DNA of 12,786 nucleotides from Lachnospiraceae bacterium (GCA_900770345.1 CAAGKF010000035.1:1-12786), one strand, 5' to 3'; counted from the first letter of the stretch, positions 1 through 7,781 are shown. Notes: generated by a model not told the origin, from the letters alone. Translations and numbers: made by a program.

Positions 1-456
1 AACTGGATGACGATGAATGAGCTGATCAACTTCATCGCTGTCAGTGAATCGACGCCTGGTTCCTTTGCGGTCAATGTATCGACCTATATTGGTACAGTGA
101 CCGGAGGGCTGGCAGGTGCCGTCTGTGCAACTCTTGGCGTTGTGACACCTTCGTTTCTGATCATTCTTCTGGTCGCAAAATCCTATGAGGCCTTCCGTAA
201 AAGCAGAGCCGTTCAGGGTGTGATGTCAGGTCTGCGACCGACAGTCGTCGGTTTAATCGGTACCGCACTTATCTCTGTAGGTAAGACAGTATTCTTCCCC
301 GATACGACGATCCACTGGAATAAGTTCATCCTCTCAATCGCTATCTTCGCACTGAGCGTATACCTGATCAGAAAGAAGAAGATCTCTCCGATCCCGGTCA
401 TCCTGTTGGGTGCGCTCATCGGTATCATCACCGGATATCTTGGCCTGTTATCCTGA
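1..456 (+). CDS. chrA: Chromate transporter (ChrA/CHR family), C-terminal part, 5' end outside window
   Basis: The reading frame is open at base 1, so the gene starts upstream and the ATG codons near base 7 are internal. About 151 residues are visible. The CHR family signature is present: E-S-T-P-G-S-F-A-V-N near the visible start (canonical form STPGPxAVN), followed by a G/A-rich helix and an ATLGVVTPSF segment. Four or five hydrophobic stretches follow, and the protein ends in a basic loop (IRKKK) and a final helix. The length suits the short-chain CHR proteins (about 180-200 residues), which usually act as pairs in the membrane. Family members export chromate or related oxyanions; the substrate here is not proven. 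The last 34 codons are repeated in diverged form at the right end of the window. Confidence 0.88.
   Translation, partial: NWMTMNELINFIAVSESTPGSFAVNVSTYIGTVTGGLAGAVCATLGVVTPSFLIILLVAKSYEAFRKSRAVQGVMSGLRPTVVGLIGTALISVGKTVFFPDTTIHWNKFILSIAIFALSVYLIRKKKISPIPVILLGALIGIITGYLGLLS
352..456 (+). repeat. Left arm of a diverged direct repeat (chrA 3' end)
   Basis: The last 105 bases of chrA match 12670-12774 in the same orientation. Compared by eye, 76/105 bases and 28/34 codons agree, with both stop codons aligned. The longest identical run is CTCATCGGTATCAT (415-428 and 12733-12746). Most differences are in third codon positions, so the two arms diverged as protein-coding sequences rather than as a recent target-site duplication. 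Confidence 0.85.
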
Positions 457-599
457 TCCATCATTACTAACTATGTTCTCCTTTTCATCGCTATCAAAAA
501 CTGCACGCTTGAAAAATTCAGACATGCAGGAATAATGTTTTCTGTTTATGAAATCCAATCATATGTCTGAAGAGGTTGTTCATCTCCCAGACAGAAAAT
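457..599. other. Gene-free convergent spacer after chrA
   Basis: I find no credible gene in this stretch. It contains a 9-bp inverted repeat, TTCAGACAT at 517-525 and ATGTCTGAA at 563-571, with a 37-base loop. A second, interleaved pair is TTTTCTGT (about 537-544) with ACAGAAAA (about 592-599). These could be a decayed small element or chance. The main terminator lies just downstream at 600-626. Confidence 0.4.
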
Positions 600-626
600 C
601 AGGCTCAGGTAACTGAGCTTGTTTTT
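600..626. terminator. Probable terminator between convergent chrA and the glycoside operon
   Basis: The stem CAGGCTCAG / CTGAGCTTG (600-608 with 613-621, one G-U pair) closes a GTAA loop and is followed by TTTTT at 622-626. This is a rho-independent terminator for rightward transcription from chrA. Read leftward, the same hairpin has one A-C mismatch and is followed by ATTTTCT. It may therefore also stop the minus-strand operon, whose last stop codon is 46 bases away. Confidence 0.7.
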
Positions 627-666
627 CGTAAAGCAATATGAATCAGCAAAGCTTTACTCCATAGAT

Positions 667-2046
667 TCAAATTTTTCTACCAGTCAGCAGATCCCCGACG
701 ATCAGTCCATTCGCCGCTGCCTGTGCAAGTGACCGGGTAAAACCTGCACCGTCGCCGATTGCATATACTCCCGGAGCATTTTCGAGTTCAAAATCATGGC
801 ACGCCGGGCGAGCACTGTAATACTTGCACTCAACACCATACAGAAGAGTATCAAAATTGGCGGTTCCAGGTGCTACCTGATCCAGTGCATGCAGAGTTTC
901 AACAATGTTATCAAGCTGCCGTTTTGGCATGCATAGAGAAAGATCTCCCGGCACAGCATTCAACGTAGGATGCACCGAACTCTGTCTAAGTCTGGTGGAA
1001 GTTGTCCTTCTGCCTGATTCAAGATCTCCAAGTCTTTGAACCAGTACGTATCCGCCGCTGATCTTGTTTGCAAGTGCAGCAACTTCCCGAGCGTATTCAA
1101 CCGGCTGATCGAATGGTTCCGTAAAGTGTGTGCTGCAAAGCAAAGCGAAGTTGCTGTTATTCGACTGCCTTGCCTTGTCCTTATAGCTGTGTCCATTGAC
1201 AGTCAGAACGCCATCACTGTTTTCTGTAACTACCCAGCCGCGTTCGTTGAAGCAGAACATTCGCGTCGTGTCACCATAATGACCTGCCTTGTAATAAATC
1301 TTAGGCTCATAAATCCGGCTGGAGAATTTCTCCCAGATTTCATATGGCAATTCAACGCGAACGCCGATATCCACCTGATTGTTGAGCATCGAGATCTTAT
1401 TCTTCCGGCACCACTCCTCAAACATACGATTTCCGATACGTCCGACCGCAAAAACAATCTTCTCGCCCTGCACCTGAAGGTCCGTACCATTCTGAACGTA
1501 AGTTACTATATGCGTCTCTTTATCAACTTCCTTGACATCAGCGAGAGTTCGAATGGTCACATGATTTTCAAGATCCTGAATCAGATTCAGCATCGTACCG
1601 TAGTTTGCGTCTGTTCCAAGATGCTTCACCTGAGCCTGCTGCATATGCAGATCATGCTGAAGACATAAAGTCTTTAATTCATCGTCCGGCATGTACCGTT
1701 CATTATCCGCACCGAATTTCTGTAGAACCTGATCTGCCTGTTCAATGTAATCCAGCACTTTTCTGTGATCCATCAGATCAGGGAGCCAGCCTCCATATTC
1801 AGTCGTGATGTTGTACTTTCCATCTGAAAATGCGCCTGCCCCAGCCATTCCTTCCATGATTGCGCATGGAACGCATTTGATGCAATGATCTACCTTCCCG
1901 GCAACAATCGGGCACTGTCTGTCTTCAAGCTTTCTGCCCTTTTCCAGTATCAGGACCTTTAAGGAAGGATTATTTTCAGCGATGCGGTAGGCACACATCA
2001 AGCCGCCAATACCACCACCAATAACGATAACGTCAAATTTTTCCAT
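667..2046 (-). CDS. FAD-dependent oxidoreductase (COG2509-type dehydrogenase) with N-terminal Cys cluster
   Basis: This is a 459-residue cytosolic flavoprotein and the last gene of the operon. The start at 2046 (MEKFDVIV) is preferred because AAGGA lies 8 bases upstream; an in-frame TTG at 2070 has no such signal. The N-terminus has a Rossmann dinucleotide motif (GGGIGG, residues 10-15) and an acidic residue after the second strand (LILEKG). The C-terminus has the second FAD motif GVYAIGDGAGFTRSLAQAAANG (426-447). Residues 45-61 hold four cysteines spaced C-x9-C-x2-C-x2-C, followed by GAGAFSDGK (70-77 region), which is typical of the uncharacterised COG2509 flavoproteins. The Cys cluster could bind a metal or Fe-S centre. 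Family members are predicted oxidoreductases of unknown substrate. The gene follows GH1 by 33 bases, so it is probably co-transcribed with the sugar genes. Confidence 0.85.
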   Translation of the reverse strand: MEKFDVIVIGGGIGGLMCAYRIAENNPSLKVLILEKGRKLEDRQCPIVAGKVDHCIKCVPCAIMEGMAGAGAFSDGKYNITTEYGGWLPDLMDHRKVLDYIEQADQVLQKFGADNERYMPDDELKTLCLQHDLHMQQAQVKHLGTDANYGTMLNLIQDLENHVTIRTLADVKEVDKETHIVTYVQNGTDLQVQGEKIVFAVGRIGNRMFEEWCRKNKISMLNNQVDIGVRVELPYEIWEKFSSRIYEPKIYYKAGHYGDTTRMFCFNERGWVVTENSDGVLTVNGHSYKDKARQSNNSNFALLCSTHFTEPFDQPVEYAREVAALANKISGGYVLVQRLGDLESGRRTTSTRLRQSSVHPTLNAVPGDLSLCMPKRQLDNIVETLHALDQVAPGTANFDTLLYGVECKYYSARPACHDFELENAPGVYAIGDGAGFTRSLAQAAANGLIVGDLLTGRKI

Positions 2047-2079
2047 TGCTCTATTCCTTCTGATCAACAACCTGTTTCT

Positions 2080-3534
2080 TCAATCAAGGTCTTCACCTCT
2101 TGTAGCAATACACTTCTTGTACCAGTAAAAACTGTCCTTTGGATAACGGTTGTATGTACCATTGCCATCGTCATCAGCGTCAACATACACGAAACCATAT
2201 CGCTTGCACATCTGTCCTCCGGAAGCGGAGACAAGATCAACGATGCCCCAGGTTGTATATCCCCAAAGTTCCACGCCATCATCAATGGCCTTCTGCATTG
2301 CCTTGATATGCTCGCGATGGAATTCGATGCGATACGGATCATGGACCTTGTGATCGTCTGTGAGCATATCAAAAGCACCTATTCCATTTTCCACAACAAA
2401 CAACGGCTTCTGATACTGATCATAAAGCTGTTCAAGCGAAATCGTTAAACCAAGCGGATCGATCTGGGATCCCCATGAAGTTCTCTTCAGGTACGGATTC
2501 GGTGGACTCACGAGAAGATTGTCTTTTTCCATCGCACTGTCAATGGATGCATCAACAACATTCGAGCTGTAATATGCAATTGCAATGTAATCAATGGAGT
2601 CACCGGCAAGGATCTTCTCATAGTCCGGATACCAGTCAATATCGATGTCATAGTCCTGGTAGTACTTATAAAGCCATTTCGGATAAGCACCACGAACAGC
2701 AACATCAAAGTATAAGGTGTTCAGCCGACTTTCCTTGTATGCATTGGCTGCATCTTCAGGTTTGCAGGTCATCGGATAAATCATGAACTTTCCAATCATC
2801 AGTCCGATCTTTGCGGATGGAGATACTTTATGGCAGTACTTGACCAGCAGAGCACTGGCAACGAGCTGATGATGAAGCGCCTGATGCATCGCACTGAGCC
2901 TGTTTTTTCTGGAGCGAGATGTGAATACACCGGCAGCACTGTATGGAGTGACAACGGTCCAATTGATCTCATTGAATGTGATCCAGTATTTCACTTCGTC
3001 TTTATATTCATCAATCAGCGTCTTGCCATACTTTACAAACAGATCGACCAGTTTCGGGCTTTCCCACCCGTTGTATTTTTCAACCAGAGCATCCGGAACT
3101 TCATAATGAATCATGGTAACCAACGGTTCGATATGATACTTTCTCAACTCCCGGAATACATTGTGGTAAAAATCCAGTCCTTCCTGATTCGGTTTCTCTT
3201 CTTCTCCAGTCGGGAAAATTCTGCACCATGAAATGGACAGGCGGAATGTCTTGGCTCCCATTTCTGCCATCAGAGCAATATCTTCTTTATAGCGATGATA
3301 AAAATCAGTCCCGCGGCGGAATGGAAGATTCATCTCATCCTGATGTTCTTTATTGTGAAGGTATCTTTCGTACGTCAGCTCATGAGAAAATTCCGTTGTC
3401 CCTTTATCCTTGCCGACGCATTCACAGAAATCGATCTGGGAAAGACCTCTTCCACCTTCGTTAAAGGCACCTTCATACTGGGCATTTGCCGTTGCACCAC
3501 CCCAAAGAAAATTTTCCGGAAAACTCATAATCAT
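2080..3534 (-). CDS. GH1 6-phospho-beta-glucosidase (BglA-like pocket)
   Basis: This GH1 (beta/alpha)8 enzyme of 484 residues is expected to hydrolyse 6-phospho-beta-glucosides delivered by the PTS. The N-terminal signature FLWGGATANAQYEGAFNEGGRG is at 9-30. The acid/base glutamate is E189 in ITFNEIN and the nucleophile is E382 in FVVENG. The phosphate-binding triad of 6-phospho-beta-glucosidases is visible as S438, K444 and Y446 in SASGGQMCKRYG, with the S+6/+8 spacing known from BglA-type enzymes. The ATG at 3534 overlaps the stop of the upstream membrane-protein gene as ATGA, which suggests translational coupling. A second ATG at 3528 (MSFPENF) sits at better spacing from the GGAAGGAG ribosome site and is an equally good start. 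The length is normal for the family. Glucosidase rather than galactosidase specificity is inferred from the pocket motif. Confidence 0.93.
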   Translation of the reverse strand: MIMSFPENFLWGGATANAQYEGAFNEGGRGLSQIDFCECVGKDKGTTEFSHELTYERYLHNKEHQDEMNLPFRRGTDFYHRYKEDIALMAEMGAKTFRLSISWCRIFPTGEEEKPNQEGLDFYHNVFRELRKYHIEPLVTMIHYEVPDALVEKYNGWESPKLVDLFVKYGKTLIDEYKDEVKYWITFNEINWTVVTPYSAAGVFTSRSRKNRLSAMHQALHHQLVASALLVKYCHKVSPSAKIGLMIGKFMIYPMTCKPEDAANAYKESRLNTLYFDVAVRGAYPKWLYKYYQDYDIDIDWYPDYEKILAGDSIDYIAIAYYSSNVVDASIDSAMEKDNLLVSPPNPYLKRTSWGSQIDPLGLTISLEQLYDQYQKPLFVVENGIGAFDMLTDDHKVHDPYRIEFHREHIKAMQKAIDDGVELWGYTTWGIVDLVSASGGQMCKRYGFVYVDADDDGNGTYNRYPKDSFYWYKKCIATRGEDLD

Positions 3535-4205
3535 GCTCCTTCCTTTATTTCAAGGCTGTCTTTCATACCAAGTCCGGCCTTCTTCATTAAGCTGACAAAT
3601 TGATCAATAGCAGTTCCAGTCAGAAAGACTGCCGGAATCGTTCCTATTCCGACGGTTCCTCCCATCAGCCAGCCAGTCAGCATCAATGCCGCATCCATAC
3701 ATGTCCGAACAACCTTGTATTGAAGCTTTGCCTTATCAGCAATAACCGTTGCTATGGCATCCAGACTGTTCATGCCATTTCTGTAAACAATAAGCACTGC
3801 GCATGCCGCGGCCGTGAGAAGAATCGCAAAGAATAAAAGGACCACTTTTACAGCCAGATTGTCTGAGTAGTTATAAAGTGGATTAAGAACATACCCAAAT
3901 ATGTTTATTGCCGGACCGCAAAATACGGAATATGCAATCGTTGTCCATCCGATATTCTTACGGGCGCACGCTAACCCAATTCCGATCGTAAGCAGACTGT
4001 ATAAATAAGATGCAGTACCCAGGCTGACATGTAATGCAGAGTGAAGGCCATCTTCAAAGACAGTAATACTGTCGCCTCCAAGGCCAGCAATAATATAAAG
4101 ATTTACACTGATGCCAAGCAGACATGCTGCAACCAGCATTGCAAACATCGGCCGACAAATATTTCTATTTTTCTTCAAGGTTGTTAACCTGCTTCTGAAG
4201 ATCAT
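3531..4205 (-). CDS. YczE/YitT-like integral membrane protein (COG2364-type)
   Basis: This is a polytopic membrane protein of about 224 residues with hydrophobic segments near 20-40, 62-80, 85-108, 118-141 and 165-200. The segment GLGGDSITVFEDGL (41-54) is the hallmark of the YczE/YyaS/YitT group, and a weaker internal copy appears near residue 145 (NSLDAIATVIADK). Family function is unknown. The start is uncertain. The ATG at 4205 overlaps the EIIA gene by 41 bases and has no clear ribosome site; an internal TTG (4178) or ATG (4148) would remove the basic N-terminal tail. The gene lies between EIIA and GH1 and overlaps GH1 by four bases, so it belongs to the transport/hydrolysis operon. A role in exporting an aglycone or another product is possible but is only inference. 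Confidence 0.75.
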   Translation of the reverse strand: MIFRSRLTTLKKNRNICRPMFAMLVAACLLGISVNLYIIAGLGGDSITVFEDGLHSALHVSLGTASYLYSLLTIGIGLACARKNIGWTTIAYSVFCGPAINIFGYVLNPLYNYSDNLAVKVVLLFFAILLTAAACAVLIVYRNGMNSLDAIATVIADKAKLQYKVVRTCMDAALMLTGWLMGGTVGIGTIPAVFLTGTAIDQFVSLMKKAGLGMKDSLEIKEGA

Positions 4206-4524
4206 CTACTTTTTTAGACAGTGCAATGATCTGTTTTGCAAAATCGAGCGACAGAATTGCGCTGTTCAGATGGTCCTGTGCATGGACCATGAGAATATCC
4301 ACGCTGATTCCGTTTCCATTTGCAAAATCATGCAATAAATCTGTCTGGATCTGGTGGGCTTCTTTCATTTCAGCAGCAGCTTCATCGAGTTTCCTCTGCG
4401 CCTCTTCATAATCATTCGAATAGGCAGCTGTAATTGCTTCCATCGAACAGGATTTGGAGTTCCCTGCATGCCAGATCAACTGGAATGATATTTCTTCACT
4501 TTTCTTGTTTTCGTTTTCACTCAT
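4165..4524 (-). CDS. PTS lactose/cellobiose-family EIIA
   Basis: This 119-residue cytosolic phosphocarrier passes phosphate from HPr to EIIB. It is an all-helical LacF/ChbA-type protein. The helix ISFQLIWHAGNSKSCSMEAITAA (12-34) is followed by the paired helices EEAQRKLDEAAAEMKEAHQIQTDLL and by MVHAQDHLNSAI. H81 in VHAQDH is the predicted phosphorylated histidine, and D84 (+3) is the metal-binding aspartate of the trimer. The C-terminal tail (LSKKVDDLQKQVNNLEEK) is charged and coiled-coil-like. The upstream ribosome site is weak (AGGT about 13 bases before the ATG). The gene is separated from EIIC by a 104-base intercistronic spacer holding two hairpins, unlike the tight spacing elsewhere in the operon. 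Confidence 0.95.
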   Translation of the reverse strand: MSENENKKSEEISFQLIWHAGNSKSCSMEAITAAYSNDYEEAQRKLDEAAAEMKEAHQIQTDLLHDFANGNGISVDILMVHAQDHLNSAILSLDFAKQIIALSKKVDDLQKQVNNLEEK

Positions 4525-4556
4525 AAAATATTCTGTTACCTGATCTCTGTTTGTTC

Positions 4557-4617
4557 CTGCAGATACAGACCATAGATATGATCTGCATCTGCAGAGAGAG
4601 GAGCCTGTGCTCCTCTC
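4557..4617 (-). promoter_or_regulatory. Tandem hairpins in the EIIC-EIIA intercistronic RNA
   Basis: On the minus-strand transcript, the first hairpin after the EIIC stop is a perfect 9-bp stem, GAGAGGAGC-ACAG-GCTCCTCTC (4617-4596). It is followed at once by a second inverted repeat, CTGCAGAT and ATCTGCAG (4594-4587 with 4564-4557), with a 22-base loop. There is no T tract, so this is not a standard terminator. Likely roles are mRNA stabilisation, a processing point, or tuning of EIIA relative to EIIB and EIIC. Confidence 0.6.
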
Positions 4618-4628
4618 GGATTAAACTG

Positions 4629-5918
4629 TTATTCTTCAACAGCAGCCTGCTGATCGAGAGCACGTTCATGAGCTCTCAGGAATGGATAATAAATGAGCAT
4701 ATCCAATGCGATGAGTACAACAATCAGGAGAGAAGCTTTCCAGTCTCCCGTGGAGAAGAAAGCGCCAAAGATCGAAGGCATGTTGTAGCTCAGCATTGCA
4801 TACGTTCTGCCAATGACATTTGTTGACATTAACAGATAGGAAATCGTGACATTGACAATGCTTGTAACAATGCTCGGAATAAATAGAATCGGGTTCAGCA
4901 TGATCGGAAGTCCGAATGTAATCGGCTCCGAAATTCCGAAGAATGCAGGTACAATACCCAGCTTGCCAATCGTCTTGACTTCCTTATTCTTGGATCTTAA
5001 GCAGAGCAGACCGAGAGCAAGGCAGTTACCAAGGCCGCCGATGATACCAAAATAGCACCAAAACGATACTGTAAAGACATGAGGCAGAGCCTGACCAGCA
5101 ACCTGTGCCGCTGCGTTGACCGAAAGTGTTCCATATTCAATCGGGCTGAGGAAACCGGACCAAACCGTATCATGAATGCCAAAGAACCAGCCAAAGTTAA
5201 GCAGGAAGGCAACCAGAATTGCAAATCCAATGTTATCCGTAGCCTCCACAGCCGGCGAAAGGAAGTTGATTACCACGGCAGCGAAGCAGGTATTTGCAAA
5301 TGTCTTGCAGAGAATGAAGATAACCGAATCAATTCCAAGAACGATCAGGCACGGGACCAAAGATCCAAACGAAACCATCAGAGCAGGCGGAACAGAATCC
5401 GGCATCTTGATCCAGCCAACCTTATGTTCATATAAGGTACGATACAGTTCCACAGTCATGATCGACACCAACAGTGCAACAAGAATGCCCTTGCCATCAA
5501 AATACGTGAGCTGACCGAGAACGTTTCCGAATGAAACTTCCTGAGGATCGATCGTCAGCATGCAGTAGCCTGCAATGGAGATTATGATCGGAAGGAAGGT
5601 TTCCATCTTATAGCTCTTAGCCAGGTAATAAGTGACACCAATGCAGACATAAAGCGACAGGAAGCCAAGTGTAACTGTGTTCAGCCAGCCAAGAATCGCT
5701 GAATTATTCGAGGCAAAGTTCGCCCATGCAAGCAGGAAACCGTTCGTTGTCGTCTCAGTAACAGGTGCAGAGTTGATTACGGCAATGATGCCGCCAAAGA
5801 AAATAGGCGGAAGAATTGTCATAAAGGTGTCTCTGATTGCCTTCAAGTGCCGTTCAGTCGCAAGCTTATTGGCTTTCGGCATGATATTTTTCTCAAGCCA
5901 TTCAATAAATTTATTCAT
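4629..5918 (-). CDS. PTS lactose/cellobiose-family EIIC permease
   Basis: This 429-residue integral membrane sugar channel translocates the beta-glycoside while EIIB phosphorylates it. The N-terminus IMPKANKLATERHLKAIRDTF and the following ILPPIFFGG segment are typical of CelB/ChbC proteins. Substrate-site residues known from ChbC structures are recognisable: H249 in WFFGIHD and E331 in GISEPITFGLP. Roughly ten hydrophobic segments are seen, and the length is normal for this family. The start has a strong ribosome site (AGGGGAA, 7 bases upstream) and lies 24 bases after the EIIB stop. Exact substrate (cellobiose, lactose, aryl-glucoside or other) cannot be read from the sequence. Confidence 0.95.
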   Translation of the reverse strand: MNKFIEWLEKNIMPKANKLATERHLKAIRDTFMTILPPIFFGGIIAVINSAPVTETTTNGFLLAWANFASNNSAILGWLNTVTLGFLSLYVCIGVTYYLAKSYKMETFLPIIISIAGYCMLTIDPQEVSFGNVLGQLTYFDGKGILVALLVSIMTVELYRTLYEHKVGWIKMPDSVPPALMVSFGSLVPCLIVLGIDSVIFILCKTFANTCFAAVVINFLSPAVEATDNIGFAILVAFLLNFGWFFGIHDTVWSGFLSPIEYGTLSVNAAAQVAGQALPHVFTVSFWCYFGIIGGLGNCLALGLLCLRSKNKEVKTIGKLGIVPAFFGISEPITFGLPIMLNPILFIPSIVTSIVNVTISYLLMSTNVIGRTYAMLSYNMPSIFGAFFSTGDWKASLLIVVLIALDMLIYYPFLRAHERALDQQAAVEE

Positions 5919-5942
5919 TGCATTCCCCTTTTTGTTTCAGCT

Positions 5943-6239
5943 TTATTTGCTGATCAATCTGTCAATCTGTTCAATTACCTTCTGTGCGTTCATGGTCCCA
6001 TAGGTTCTGGGATCAATGCTCTCAACAGGAATATCGTCTCCGACTGCTTTCCTTATGTCAGTGATCAGATAACGAATCTGCGGGCCAAGCAGAACGCACT
6101 GTGCTCCATCCAGATGCTCTGCATATTCCTGCTCTCCATATGCCTCAACCTCATACTTTCCGCCGCCAACTTCATTAATTCTGTTGGCAAGGATTGATGT
6201 CGACATACCCCCGTTGCAAACAAGTACGACCTTAATCAT
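5943..6239 (-). CDS. PTS lactose/cellobiose-family EIIB
   Basis: This 98-residue cytosolic phosphocarrier donates phosphate to the incoming sugar. It begins MIKVVLVCNGGMSTS, where C8 is the phosphorylated cysteine in the P-loop-like CNGGMSTS motif of CelA/ChbB proteins. LLGPQIRYL (50-58) is the usual second conserved block. The start at 6239 is chosen because GGAGG lies 5 bases upstream and because the family begins at this methionine. Upstream in-frame starts (to 6275) would add an uncharacteristic acidic tail. The gene is second in the operon, 75 bases after the first GH1 gene. Confidence 0.95.
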   Translation of the reverse strand: MIKVVLVCNGGMSTSILANRINEVGGGKYEVEAYGEQEYAEHLDGAQCVLLGPQIRYLITDIRKAVGDDIPVESIDPRTYGTMNAQKVIEQIDRLISK

Positions 6240-6287
6240 GATTTCCTCCGAATTTTCTTCTCCTTTACTCATCAAAACTTCAATATC

Positions 6288-6317
6288 TGATTCAATTCGC
6301 TTATTTCAATTGATTCA
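6288..6317 (-). other. AT-rich hairpin at the GH1-EIIB junction
   Basis: The arms TGAATCAATT and AATTGAATCA pair with one mismatch around a 10-base loop and include the GH1 stop codon. The stem is weak and no T tract follows. It may be a mild RNA stability element or chance in AT-rich spacer. Confidence 0.3.
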
Positions 6318-7730
6318 CTTTCTGCTGTATGACCTCCTCTCAATTCCAGCACCGTTGCCTTCCGCAATTTTTTTGAACCAATAATAGGATTTCTTTGGTG
6401 TCCGCTTCAGGTCTGGGCTCTGGAAATCAATGGCAACGAGGCCATATCTTTTTTCACAGCCATTCTTCCATGAATAAAGATCAAAGGATGACCATGCAAA
6501 GTAACCACGAACATCCACCCCTTCATCAACCGCATTCATCAGGGCATTGATGTGATCGTTCATGAAACTGATCCGATACTGATCATCGACTTCACCATCT
6601 GCGACGTCTTCATACATTCCGACTCCGTTTTCGGTAATAAAGATCGGCAGATGGTAACGCTCATCTGCTCTGAGTAAGCCGGAATACAAGCCCTGAGGAT
6701 ATATTTCCGTATCCCATTCCGTGTACTTCGATTCCGGATCGCGCACCTGTTCAAACCAGTTCTTGATCAACGTTGCGGTTGTACCCTTGGCTTTCGATCC
6801 ACTGTTATTGACGGTAAGTTTTGTTTCACCGGATGTATATGGTTTGATCAATGCCCGTGCATAATAATTCAGGCCCAGAAAATCAACATGCTGCTGAGAA
6901 ATAAGCTGAAGATCAGCCTCTTTCATAAAAGACAGATCGATCCCTTTCTTTGTCAACGCCTCAAGGAAATCCTGCGTGAACTCCCCTTTGGCAGCGACGT
7001 CCAGCACCCAGTTGTTCATGAAATTATCTGCATAACGCATTGCCTTCCTGGTCTCGTCAGTATCATCCACTCCGTCTACCGGCGAATACGAATGAACAAT
7101 TCCAATGAATCCGTCCAGATTCATCTCACGGAATTTTCTAACTGCCATGGCATGGGCAAGCATCATGTGGTATCCGGCTTCCGCCGCATGCTGCGGATTA
7201 TTCTCTGCAGGTGGATAGTTTCCAACAAGATAGCCGCTGACAATTGTCCATTTCGGCTCGTTGAATGTTGTCCACCATTGAATTTCTTTTCCGAACTCCT
7301 GGAAGCAGATTTCCGCATATCTTTCAAAAGCATCACAGGTCTGGCGATTAGTCCATCCGCCTTCTTCGGCAAGATATTCTGGAAGGTCCCAGTGATACAG
7401 GGTCACGAATGGCTCAATCCCGTTCCTGCGGCATTCGCGAATTACATTGTGATAGAAATTAATTCCTTCCGAATTTGTATTTCCGTTTTCATCCATGATT
7501 CGCGGCCATGCTAAAGAGAACCGGAAGGCATTCTGTCCGCCATCTTTCATCATCTGAATATCTTCTTTGTAATGATGGTAGAAATCCGAAGCAGTATCTC
7601 CCGATTCCAGATTGTTCTCGTGGAGATATCTGTCCCATTCCGATTCAATTCTTCCGCCTTCGTTCCAAGCTCCTTCACATTGATAGGATGCTGTGGCGCC
7701 TCCCCACATGAAGTCTTTTCTCAATCCCAT
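6315..7730 (-). CDS. GH1 6-phospho-beta-glycosidase with LacG-like (6-phospho-galactosidase type) pocket
   Basis: This is the first gene of the operon, 471 residues long. GH1 signatures are MGLRKDFMWGGATASYQCEGAWNEGG at the N-terminus, acid/base E158 in TTFNEPKW, and nucleophile E367 in FITENG. The phosphate-binding loop reads DLYSWKNGCEKRYG, with S420, K427 and Y429. The S+7/+9 spacing and the Trp after Ser (W421) match the S-W-x-N-G-x-E-K-R-Y loop of 6-phospho-beta-galactosidase LacG rather than the SAS(T/G)G loop of BglA. The length is also close to LacG. A ribosome site (GGGGG, about 6 bases upstream) supports the start. The protein has a basic tail (GIERRSYSRK) after the usual end YYWFKKIAEG. 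Galacto versus gluco preference, or dual specificity, is not settled by the motif alone. Confidence 0.92.
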   Translation of the reverse strand: MGLRKDFMWGGATASYQCEGAWNEGGRIESEWDRYLHENNLESGDTASDFYHHYKEDIQMMKDGGQNAFRFSLAWPRIMDENGNTNSEGINFYHNVIRECRRNGIEPFVTLYHWDLPEYLAEEGGWTNRQTCDAFERYAEICFQEFGKEIQWWTTFNEPKWTIVSGYLVGNYPPAENNPQHAAEAGYHMMLAHAMAVRKFREMNLDGFIGIVHSYSPVDGVDDTDETRKAMRYADNFMNNWVLDVAAKGEFTQDFLEALTKKGIDLSFMKEADLQLISQQHVDFLGLNYYARALIKPYTSGETKLTVNNSGSKAKGTTATLIKNWFEQVRDPESKYTEWDTEIYPQGLYSGLLRADERYHLPIFITENGVGMYEDVADGEVDDQYRISFMNDHINALMNAVDEGVDVRGYFAWSSFDLYSWKNGCEKRYGLVAIDFQSPDLKRTPKKSYYWFKKIAEGNGAGIERRSYSRK

Positions 7731-7781
7731 GATCCGCCCCCTTTCACTAAGAAAATAACTGTTCAGGGATCTGATCGATTC

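Noticed and set aside
1036..1668. 210-residue plus-strand open frame
   Set aside because: It lies antisense inside the FAD oxidoreductase gene, has no ribosome site and resembles no family; a shadow of the real gene.
6240..6275. N-terminal extension of EIIB
   Set aside because: The GGAGG site 5 bases before 6239 and the family start MIKVVLVC favour the shorter protein.
6331..6345. Strong AGGAGGT inside the last codons of the first GH1 gene
   Set aside because: No start codon with a meaningful frame follows at proper spacing; probably chance from Glu-Arg-Arg codons.
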